A stretch of 7,267 nt of DNA from an uncultured Bacteroidia bacterium (GTDB lineage Bacteria; Bacteroidota; Bacteroidia; Bacteroidales; UBA932), in contig CACXFP010000295.1 of NCBI GenBank assembly GCA_902766985.1, positions 1 through 7,267 of the forward strand, in the 5' to 3' direction. Shown piece after piece: positions 1 to 6,015 of this stretch. Position 1 is the stretch's first letter, and each line of letters begins with the position of its first letter. The position numbers and the translations under genes were made by a program. Under the pieces are notes generated by a model. The model was not told the DNA's origin, did not search any database, and worked only from the letters and a program-made list of their open reading frames with translations.

Positions 1-815
1 ATCTTGCCGAGTTCGGGATGTCCGTGCTCGTCGTAAGTCATGTTGACTCCGGTAGCCTTGATGTCCTCAGGGGTGAGGTCGTGGAACACGCCTTCGGCAA
101 CGACTACGGTTCCGTAATTGATACCGAGGAGTTTCCTCTTGACGATGGCGGATATGGTCAGGTTGATGATCTTTTCAACGGTGATATCTGTCTTGTTGAA
201 CATCTCGGGAATGATGGTCATAGGGGAGTGGGTAGCCTCGCCGATTCCAAGGGCGAGATGACCGGCGGAACGTCCCATTGCACTTATGAGCAGCCAGTTG
301 CCGGATGTGCGGGCATCTTCGTAAGCGGTGCGTGCAAGATGGGCGCCTTCGTCCTTGGCGGAGTTGAATCCGAAAGTCGGAGTGTTATCAGGAAGGGGAA
401 GGTCGTTGTCGATAGTCTTCGGCACGTGGATATTATGGATGGGGTAGTGCTTCGCTTCAAGGAACTTGGCAATCCTGTTGGCGGTGGAAGCGGTGTCATC
501 TCCTCCTACGGTAACGAGAAGCTTAACGTTGTTGTCCTGGAACAGACTGAGGTTGAAGTTCTTCTCAAAATCCTCATCGGTGGGTTTGAAACGGCTCATC
601 CTGAGGTAGGAACCGCCCCTGTTGAAGTATGCGTCCGCCTTAGCGAAATTGAGTTCTTCAGTTTCGGGTTCCTTGCTGAAGAGTCCCGAGTAACCTCCGT
701 GAAGGCCTATTACCTTGAATCCATGGGTGAGGAAGGTTTTTGTAACGGAGCATACTACGGTGTTCATGCCCGGGGCGGGACCGCCTCCGCAAAGAATGAT
801 GATAGCGTCTTTCAT
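1..815 (-). CDS. pfp: 6-phosphofructokinase, probably pyrophosphate-dependent (3' end outside the window)
   Basis: This gene phosphorylates fructose 6-phosphate to fructose 1,6-bisphosphate in cytoplasmic glycolysis. The first 271 codons are visible, starting at ATG 815-813, and the frame is still open at position 1. Family motifs in order are the phosphate-donor loop GGGPAPGMN (residues 10-18), GGDDT (104-108), PKTIDND (132-138), MGRSAGHLA (180-188), IIPE (201-204) and AEG (240-242). ATP-dependent enzymes usually have GGDG and a Gly before TIDND. Asp107 and Lys133 are the residues that, in characterised PPi-dependent enzymes, block ATP and bind pyrophosphate, so a reversible PPi-dependent enzyme is inferred. 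The N-terminus begins directly at the first beta strand, which fits the shorter PFKs of about 400 residues rather than the long 550-residue type. No Shine-Dalgarno sequence precedes the ATG. The family call is very secure; the phosphate donor is inferred from these two residues. Confidence 0.93.
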   Translation of the reverse strand, partial: MKDAIIILCGGGPAPGMNTVVCSVTKTFLTHGFKVIGLHGGYSGLFSKEPETEELNFAKADAYFNRGGSYLRMSRFKPTDEDFEKNFNLSLFQDNNVKLLVTVGGDDTASTANRIAKFLEAKHYPIHNIHVPKTIDNDLPLPDNTPTFGFNSAKDEGAHLARTAYEDARTSGNWLLISAMGRSAGHLALGIGEATHSPMTIIPEMFNKTDITVEKIINLTISAIVKRKLLGINYGTVVVAEGVFHDLTPEDIKATGVNMTYDEHGHPELGK

Positions 816-857
816 GATAATATTGATTTGATATTTGGTTTCTATGGTTTTATCATG

Positions 858-865
858 CAAATTTA
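858..865 (-). promoter_or_regulatory. Bacteroidota-type -7 promoter element for the phosphofructokinase gene
   Basis: Read on the minus strand, these bases are TAAATTTG, a perfect match to the TAnnTTTG -7 consensus of the Bacteroidota primary sigma factor. The element lies 42 bases upstream of the phosphofructokinase ATG and 7 bases past the stop codon of the glycosidase gene, inside the only real intergenic gap of the window. It would give a leader of roughly 35 bases. A clear TTTG at about -33 is not present; only a run of six T (minus strand, 884-879) lies upstream, closer than the usual spacing. The assignment therefore rests on the -7 match and its position. Confidence 0.5.
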
Positions 866-872
866 CCTAAAT

Positions 873-2420
873 TCAGTGAAAAAACATCTGTTTGCATGCG
901 AAATCCCAGGCTGGGACCGAAATCTCCTCGACACAACTGCCGGAACCGGTGGCATCGGACGGTATCTCCAGACGCATGACGGTGTCATCGGAAGAGAAAT
1001 TGGCTGCAACCAACATCGACTTCCCGCCGTATGACCGCAGGAAAGCGAAATGCCTGTCCGGATTGAAGCCGGGAGAATGATCATTGCACCAGCAGAGGTC
1101 GTAAGACGATCCTTCAGAAAAAACCGGAGAACTTGCCAGCGACATGACGGAGCGGAATCTGTCCAGGAAATGCGATTCCTTGTCTTCCAGGCCTTTGCCA
1201 TGATGGATATAATCATTCAGCCTCCTGAAAGAAGCCGGACTCCACCAGTCGAAAATGCTGGTCCTGCCGTCCCTTCCGCTGAAGCCTTCGGCATCGGTCC
1301 CCCTTTCTCCGATTTCTTCTCCAGAATAAATCATGAATGGAGCCTTGTTCCATAGAAGGGAAACCGCCAGGGGAGCGAAAGCCTTCATAGCGTCTCCTGC
1401 GTATGAATCAGAGGCGAACCTGACCTCATCATGATTTTCCAGGAAATTGAGCATCCTGGGCTGAAGGGCCCCGAGTCCCTGCCAATTTCCGGTGATCCCC
1501 TTTGCTGAAGCACCAGATACGACAATGGCCCGCAGGGTGTCGTAAAGACCGGACTTATCGTAGAGGATATCGAAGCCGACCTGGTTTAAATATTTGTCGT
1601 ACAGGTTCCTGTCATATACCTCTGCAATCAGCTCCACCTCGGGGAAATCCCTCTTTAGATTCGGGATCATCCAGGTGAAAAACTCCGGAGGCACCATCTC
1701 TACCATATCACAGCGGAAGCCGTCCACCCCCATGCCTGCCCAATATCTGAGGATATGAAGCATCCTGTCCCATGTTGATGTGTGGAAGTCGCAGTAATTC
1801 AGCCTTATGGTCTCCCACCAGTCATTGATTCCCGGGGCAGGGGAAAAGCAGTTGCCGCTCGCCTTGGCCGGCATTTCCCGGAAACCGGTATCTACTGGCA
1901 GGGAAAGCATTTGCGAGGGATAGTAATAAAAGTCGTTCTCCGGCTTCCAGTGGACTGACGGATCATCGCCGGCGCCCAGGACCGGATACTCGGGATGGGA
2001 AAGCCCAAGGCTGCCGTATTCCCGCCCGACATGGTTGGGAACGAAGTCTATCACAGCCTTCAATCCGTAAGAATGGGCCCTGTTTAACAACAGCTTGAAT
2101 TCATCTATCCTATTGTCAGCAATATCAGCAAGATACGGATTAACATCGTAGTAGTCTACGATTGCAAAGGGCGAGCCGGCTCGACCTTTCCTGACCTGGG
2201 AAGGGGAGCAGCCGGGGCATGAATACTCGCTGGCGTGCCGGATAATTCCTGTCAGCCATATATGCGTCACTCCTAGGGTCTTGAGATATCCGAGGAATTC
2301 ATCATCCAGCGACGAGAATTTGCCGCAACCGTTTTCTTGGTAGGATCCATTGGGGACGGGTTCGGAGCCATTGTCGCCCCAAAGTCTGGGAAGAATCTGG
2401 TAAATAACGGTTTTTGACAT
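873..2420 (-). CDS. GH13 alpha-amylase-family glycosidase, cytoplasmic
   Basis: This 515-residue enzyme probably hydrolyses or rearranges alpha-1,4-glucans or maltooligosaccharides in the cytoplasm, since there is no signal peptide. The (beta/alpha)8 barrel starts near residue 5. All four classical GH13 regions are present: DFVPNH (125-130), GFRCD with nucleophile Asp238, ELIAE with acid/base Glu267, and FLENHD with the transition-state Asp331. The last 60 residues or so look like the usual C-terminal beta domain. The start chosen is ATG 2420-2418. AGGAG lies six bases upstream of it, and it leaves a 2-base gap after the methyltransferase stop. An in-frame GTG at 2444-2442 would add eight residues but has less support. 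The segment at 60-90 contains a CPGC pair followed by KGRAGSPFAI, which I recall from uncharacterised Bacteroidetes homologues. The exact substrate and GH13 subfamily cannot be told from the sequence alone. Confidence 0.93.
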   Translation of the reverse strand: MSKTVIYQILPRLWGDNGSEPVPNGSYQENGCGKFSSLDDEFLGYLKTLGVTHIWLTGIIRHASEYSCPGCSPSQVRKGRAGSPFAIVDYYDVNPYLADIADNRIDEFKLLLNRAHSYGLKAVIDFVPNHVGREYGSLGLSHPEYPVLGAGDDPSVHWKPENDFYYYPSQMLSLPVDTGFREMPAKASGNCFSPAPGINDWWETIRLNYCDFHTSTWDRMLHILRYWAGMGVDGFRCDMVEMVPPEFFTWMIPNLKRDFPEVELIAEVYDRNLYDKYLNQVGFDILYDKSGLYDTLRAIVVSGASAKGITGNWQGLGALQPRMLNFLENHDEVRFASDSYAGDAMKAFAPLAVSLLWNKAPFMIYSGEEIGERGTDAEGFSGRDGRTSIFDWWSPASFRRLNDYIHHGKGLEDKESHFLDRFRSVMSLASSPVFSEGSSYDLCWCNDHSPGFNPDRHFAFLRSYGGKSMLVAANFSSDDTVMRLEIPSDATGSGSCVEEISVPAWDFACKQMFFH

Positions 2421-2422
2421 AT

Positions 2423-3145
2423 TCAGCTCCTGCGGAATTCGCACATCGTGATGGCGGCGGCGACTGATGCGTTGAGCGACTCGCTTTTCCGCCCGGCCGT
2501 CCGTGGAATCAGGAGCCTGTCCGTCACCTCAGCTGCGACCGGAGCCGATATCCCTCTTGATTCATTTCCTATGATTATTATCGATGGAGCCGTATCCCCC
2601 TTGTCCAGGTCACTGGAAAACAGGTCATTACCATCAAGGAACGTACCGTAGGTCCTGCCATTGAGTGAAATGGCCTTCCTGCAGATGACCGTGAGGTCTG
2701 CGTAGCTGAACGGGACGCGGAAGACCGAACCCATCGTCGCCTGGACGACTTTCGGATTGAAGATGTCCACAGTGTCCAGCGAAGCATAGATTCCGTCGAT
2801 GCCGAACCAGTCCGCCGTCCTTATGATCGTTCCGAGATTACCCGGGTCCCTGATAGAATCAAGGGCCAGGAAGAGCCCTTTGTCCGGAACCGTGTCCGAT
2901 GATTCCCTGAATGAAGCGGGAATCCTCACAACGGCCAGGACGGGGGAGGGATTCGTGAACGAAGAGATTCGGGACATGGCCTCTTTGCCTATATCCTCAA
3001 GCCTGTAGATGTCAACGACTTCGAAATCGGATGAGACAGCCTCGGAAACGAGTTTTTCCCCTTCTACGGTAAAAAGGCCAAATGAGTCCCTGAACTTTTT
3101 CTGGTTCAGGGACCTGATCCTTTTTATCTCTGCGGAAGACAGCAT
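2423..3145 (-). CDS. TrmH/SpoU-family RNA 2'-O-methyltransferase
   Basis: The product is a 240-residue SAM-dependent enzyme that methylates a ribose 2'-hydroxyl in rRNA or tRNA. Residues 1-80 match the small substrate-binding domain found before SpoU catalytic domains (RIRSLNQKKFRDSFGLFTVEGEK). The catalytic knotted (SPOUT) domain carries motif 1 (LDSIRDPGNLGTIIRTAD, about 95-112, with Asn103 and Arg109), motif 2 (IIIIGNESRGIS, 189-200, with Glu195) and motif 3 (LLIPRTAGRKSESLNASVA, about 211-229). Length and layout resemble RlmB, the 23S rRNA G2251 enzyme, but the target nucleotide cannot be deduced. The ATG at 3145 shares one base with the potD stop (TAATG), so translation is probably coupled. 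AGGAG sits three bases before the start. It appears intact, and the family call is secure. Confidence 0.93.
   Translation of the reverse strand: MLSSAEIKRIRSLNQKKFRDSFGLFTVEGEKLVSEAVSSDFEVVDIYRLEDIGKEAMSRISSFTNPSPVLAVVRIPASFRESSDTVPDKGLFLALDSIRDPGNLGTIIRTADWFGIDGIYASLDTVDIFNPKVVQATMGSVFRVPFSYADLTVICRKAISLNGRTYGTFLDGNDLFSSDLDKGDTAPSIIIIGNESRGISAPVAAEVTDRLLIPRTAGRKSESLNASVAAAITMCEFRRS
2427..2431 (-). promoter_or_regulatory. Ribosome binding site deciding the glycosidase start
   Basis: The minus strand reads AGGAG here, followed by six bases and then ATG at 2420-2418. It overlaps the last codons of the upstream methyltransferase gene. The ideal spacing favours this ATG over the GTG at 2444-2442. 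Confidence 0.7.
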
Positions 3146-4449
3146 TATCTCCTACTTCTGGAATACCTGCCGTGGTGTTTCTTTCTCCTGCTGAGGACCA
3201 ATGCAAGTACGAGGACGAGCAGCGCGATGGCGATTATCACGTAGGTAACCGTGTTGGCATTGTCTCCCTTGACCCTCGACCACATGGCAAGAAGGGCTTC
3301 GGTGCGGTCACCGTTGTCGTGCATCATGGTGCAGCGGTCGATGACGGACTTGTCCGGATAGAGGACATAGCTTACGGGAACTGAAGCTGCCTCCGGGCCG
3401 AAGAAATAGCTGGCGTCAAGCGGTTCGTACTTGTCGGCATCCATCTGGGCTTCAAGTATCTCCTTTCCTCCGATGGAACTCACATACCCGATGACGTCCA
3501 TGTTGCGGATGGCATTCTCGGGTTTGCACATGAAATCGATGAAATACCTGGCAGCCTTGACGTTCCTGGCATACTTGGGGATAACCCAGGCGTCGAACCA
3601 GATGTTGGAGCCCTCCTGGGGGACGGAATAATCGAGCTTCACACCGATTTTTTCCGCCTCGTCGATGGCCCACTGCGCATCACCGCTCCAAGACATGTTC
3701 AACCAGCCTTTCTCCTTGGTCATGAGTTCTTTACCGAAATCAGCCTCCCATCCCTGCACTCCGTCTTTCATCGAGTTGAGCCAGTTCTCCACCAAGGCGA
3801 TGGATTCATCAGACGCATCCCTGGTCACCTGGTCGAGAGGAATCTTGCCGGAATCGATCTCGTCTTTCTTGAGGTATATCAGAAGGGCGGTGTAAACATC
3901 CCTGAAAGCATCCTTTACATATATCTTTCCTGCATATTTGGGATTCCTAAGGACTTCCCATGTCTTGACCTCTTCGGGGGATACGTACTTGGGATTATAC
4001 AGGATTCCGGTGGTTCCCCACATATACGGCACGGCGTACTGGTTGGCATCCCTGCCACCGGCGTCGATCAGGCCCAGCATCTTCATGATGAAGGGAGCCA
4101 CGTTCCCGGTGTAGTCGGGAGTGCTGCCGAAATCCCTTTCGATCGGAAGAAGGAGGTCTTCGCGGAGCATCCTCTCGATAATGTAATCGGAGGGGCATAC
4201 CACATCATAGTCTTCGTGCCCCTTTTCGATTTTCGAGAGCATGACCTCGTTGATGTCGAAGAGCTGGTAAACGATCTGGACCTTTTCCCCGGTCTGTTCT
4301 TCATACCATTTTTCGAATTCGGCGATTAAGTCCTCATCGATGTAGTCGGCCCAGTTATAGACCTTCAGGGTATGGTCCCTGTCGGCGGCGGAAAGGAAGG
4401 TGGATACCGTCAATGCCACGCAAATCAGGATGGAGATGATTCTATTCAT
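3145..4449 (-). CDS. potD: Spermidine/putrescine-binding protein of an ABC importer, with a C-terminal membrane anchor
   Basis: This 434-residue periplasmic ligand receptor delivers polyamine to PotB/PotC. An N-terminal signal peptide (about 1-21, hydrophobic core ISILICVALTVSTFL) has no lipobox cysteine at the expected cleavage site, so it is probably not a lipoprotein. The mature domain follows E. coli PotD closely. Matching ligand-site residues are Trp33 and Tyr36 (YNWADY), Ser87 and Tyr89 (PSDY), Asp184 (FRDV, where PotD has Glu), Trp254 (MSWSG), Trp284 and Asp286 (IWFD) and Tyr322 (IGY). The acidic and aromatic pocket supports a polyamine ligand. Unlike the roughly 350-residue family norm, it carries an extra tail: a hydrophobic helix at about 400-419 and then a basic end rich in Arg, Lys and His. 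This would fix the protein to the inner membrane with the domain outside. The start ATG lies one base after the potC stop (TAAAATG), preceded only by A-rich sequence and no clear Shine-Dalgarno. Confidence 0.93.
   Translation of the reverse strand: MNRIISILICVALTVSTFLSAADRDHTLKVYNWADYIDEDLIAEFEKWYEEQTGEKVQIVYQLFDINEVMLSKIEKGHEDYDVVCPSDYIIERMLREDLLLPIERDFGSTPDYTGNVAPFIMKMLGLIDAGGRDANQYAVPYMWGTTGILYNPKYVSPEEVKTWEVLRNPKYAGKIYVKDAFRDVYTALLIYLKKDEIDSGKIPLDQVTRDASDESIALVENWLNSMKDGVQGWEADFGKELMTKEKGWLNMSWSGDAQWAIDEAEKIGVKLDYSVPQEGSNIWFDAWVIPKYARNVKAARYFIDFMCKPENAIRNMDVIGYVSSIGGKEILEAQMDADKYEPLDASYFFGPEAASVPVSYVLYPDKSVIDRCTMMHDNGDRTEALLAMWSRVKGDNANTVTYVIIAIALLVLVLALVLSRRKKHHGRYSRSRR
3149..3153 (-). 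promoter_or_regulatory. Ribosome binding site of the RNA methyltransferase gene
   Basis: The minus strand reads AGGAG, then three bases, then ATG in the TAATG stop-start overlap. The spacing is short for a Shine-Dalgarno sequence, but together with the overlap it fits translational coupling to potD. Confidence 0.55.
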
Positions 4450-4450
4450 T

Positions 4451-5239
4451 TTATTTCTTTGTTAGTCTTGAATTTCGGATGTTGATTATGACAAGGAGGA
4501 AGAGTACGGTCAGGAAGATGATCGTCATGAGGGGACGGAGTTCCGGAGTGAGGCCGCCCTTGCGCGCATCGGCATAGATGTAGGTAGAGAGGGTCTCGAG
4601 CCCCTGGTTGCCCTTTGTGAACAGGGTCACTGCGAAATCATCGATGGAAAGGGTGAAGGCCAGGATGAATCCGGAGATCATCCCAGGCCGGATCTGGGGC
4701 AGGATAACCTTCCTGAGCGCCTGGGACGGAGTCGCGCCGAGGTCCAGGGCCGCCTCATATGTGTTGGGGTTCATCTGGCGTATCTTCGGCATGACACTCA
4801 GTACTACATAGGGGGTGCAGAACGAGATGTGCGCAAGCAGTACCGTAATATATCCCTGCCTGGCGCCGACAGCCACGAAAAGGATGAACAGGGAGATACC
4901 TGTGATGATATCGGGATTCAGCATGGGTATATCGTTCAGGAGGGTTATGCTTTTCTTCTTCCAGCCCCTGAGGTTGTGGATGCCGACCGCGGCTATGGAG
5001 CCGAGAATGGTGGAGAAAATTGCTGAAAGGATGCCTATGGAGAGGGTGTTTTCGACGGCGCGGACCAGGGAATTGCTGATCTGGCCGTTGAAGAGGTTGG
5101 AATATAACCTGAAAGACAGCCCGCTCCAGTTACCCATCACCTTCGCTTCGGTAAAGGAGAAGATTGCGATGATGACGATGGGGGAGTATAGTATCAGCAG
5201 AAGGAGCCACAGATACGATTGCGCGAGGAATTTTTTCAT
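4451..5239 (-). CDS. potC: Spermidine/putrescine ABC transporter permease, PotC type
   Basis: The product is a 262-residue inner-membrane permease that pairs with PotB to form the translocation channel. Six hydrophobic segments are visible at about 9-29, 66-87, 104-124, 131-150, 187-206 and 236-254. The cytoplasmic EAA loop that docks onto the ATPase lies at 161-186, starting YEAALDLGATPSQALRKV. The motif LSIDDFAVTLF after it is typical of PotC and related polyamine permeases. The length is normal (E. coli PotC is 264 residues). The ATG overlaps the potB stop by four bases (ATGA) and is preceded by a strong Shine-Dalgarno sequence, so it is tightly coupled to potB. It is the second permease of the operon, and the ligand specificity is inferred from PotD. 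Confidence 0.94.
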   Translation of the reverse strand: MKKFLAQSYLWLLLLILYSPIVIIAIFSFTEAKVMGNWSGLSFRLYSNLFNGQISNSLVRAVENTLSIGILSAIFSTILGSIAAVGIHNLRGWKKKSITLLNDIPMLNPDIITGISLFILFVAVGARQGYITVLLAHISFCTPYVVLSVMPKIRQMNPNTYEAALDLGATPSQALRKVILPQIRPGMISGFILAFTLSIDDFAVTLFTKGNQGLETLSTYIYADARKGGLTPELRPLMTIIFLTVLFLLVIINIRNSRLTKK

Positions 5240-6015
5240 ATCACACCTCCCGTTTCATCCTCACGGGCGTTGTCTTCACCCGAGAGGAGGGTTGTTATTC
5301 CTATCAAAACCAGCATTATGAGGGCAAGGGCGGAGCCATAGTTCCAGAATCCGTTGTTTATGTTTTCCTGGATCGTGGTTCCGAAGAGCTTCACCTTGTT
5401 CAGGGTCAGGAGTTCAGCCACGGCGAAAGTGGAAATCGTGGGCATGAAGACCATCAGGACACCGCTCCAGACGCCGGGCATCGAAAGGGGAAGGACCACC
5501 TTTGTGAATACCTTCCGAGGAGGTGCCCCAAGATCCTGCGCCGCCTCCACGTAGCTTCCGTCCATCTTGTTGAGGGTGTTATAAATAGGGTAGATCATGA
5601 ACGGAAGGAAGTTGTACACCATTCCGAAGATGAGGGCCCCTTCTCCCAGCGGAAGTTTCAGGAAGTCGAACAGGGCGACCGTAGCCAGGGTCCTGACCAG
5701 CATGTTGATCCACATGGGCAGGATGAACAGAATGACAGTGACGGATGAACGGTTGAGGTCGCTCCGGGAAAGGATCCAAGCGGCAGGATAACCCAGAAGA
5801 AGGCAGAGGACGGTCGTTATAAGGGCTACCTCTATGGAATAGACGAATGTGTGTACGTCCTCCGGAGTATTCGCAAACTTGATGAAGTTCTTGAAGGAGA
5901 GGCCGCCTCCTGGATCGGTGAATGCATATACGGCAATCATGACCAGCGGAAGGGCCACGAAGAGCAGCAGGAATACCATGTAGGGCAGGGCCCAGGTTGA
6001 TCGCTTAATCGTCAT
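5236..6015 (-). CDS. potB: Spermidine/putrescine ABC transporter permease, PotB type
   Basis: This 259-residue inner-membrane permease is the partner of PotC. Hydrophobic segments lie at about 10-31, 60-82, 93-114, 126-146, 181-203 and 226-244. The EAA loop for contact with PotA is at 155-181 ([20 protein letters not shown]). The sequence [13 protein letters not shown] before the fourth helix is characteristic of PotB-type proteins. An in-frame TAG four codons upstream fixes ATG 6015-6013 as the start; AAGGA lies two bases before it. The start overlaps the end of potA by 11 bases, and the stop overlaps the potC start by four. The protein ends in a short acidic tail (GEDNAREDE) where many permeases have basic residues, but length and helix count are normal, so no frameshift is suspected. 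Confidence 0.93.
   Translation of the reverse strand: MTIKRSTWALPYMVFLLLFVALPLVMIAVYAFTDPGGGLSFKNFIKFANTPEDVHTFVYSIEVALITTVLCLLLGYPAAWILSRSDLNRSSVTVILFILPMWINMLVRTLATVALFDFLKLPLGEGALIFGMVYNFLPFMIYPIYNTLNKMDGSYVEAAQDLGAPPRKVFTKVVLPLSMPGVWSGVLMVFMPTISTFAVAELLTLNKVKLFGTTIQENINNGFWNYGSALALIMLVLIGITTLLSGEDNAREDETGGVI
5244..5251 (-). promoter_or_regulatory. Strong Shine-Dalgarno sequence of potC
   Basis: The minus strand reads GGGAGGTG, a near-perfect complement of the 16S rRNA 3' end. The GGAGG core (5250-5246) lies six bases before the potC ATG. It sits inside the last codons of potB, where it encodes part of the C-terminal Thr-Gly-Gly-Val. It is the best ribosome binding site in the window. Confidence 0.8.

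Noticed and set aside
816..872. Possible terminator or small RNA in the only intergenic gap.
   Set aside because: The sequence is A/T-rich, but I found no stem with a following T-run, and the gap is too short for a separate RNA gene in addition to the promoter.
18..1034. Long plus-strand open frame of 338 codons opposite the phosphofructokinase and the end of the glycosidase gene.
   Set aside because: It is exactly codon-aligned antisense to the phosphofructokinase, whose reverse frame stays open because the sense gene uses few TTA, CTA and TCA codons. The translated product resembles no family I know, and it spans a real intergenic promoter.
863..1216. Second minus-strand open frame of 117 codons overlapping the 3' end of the glycosidase gene in another frame.
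   Set aside because: The glycosidase frame is intact to its own stop and carries the expected C-terminal domain, so this is an out-of-frame shadow.
2421..2444. GTG at 2444-2442 as the start of the glycosidase, giving an eight-residue N-terminal extension.
   Set aside because: It would overlap the methyltransferase gene by 22 bases. The ATG at 2420 has AGGAG at ideal spacing, and the barrel begins right after it.
5236..5280. Acidic C-terminal tail of PotB as a sign of a frameshift.
   Set aside because: Length, helix count and EAA loop are normal, and the final codons double as the potC ribosome binding site and ATGA overlap, so the reading frame is consistent with an intact gene.
4815..5321. 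Plus-strand open frame of 168 codons opposite the permease genes.
   Set aside because: It is antisense to the hydrophobic coding sequence of potC and the end of potB and crosses their junction. It has no recognisable domain or convincing ribosome binding site.
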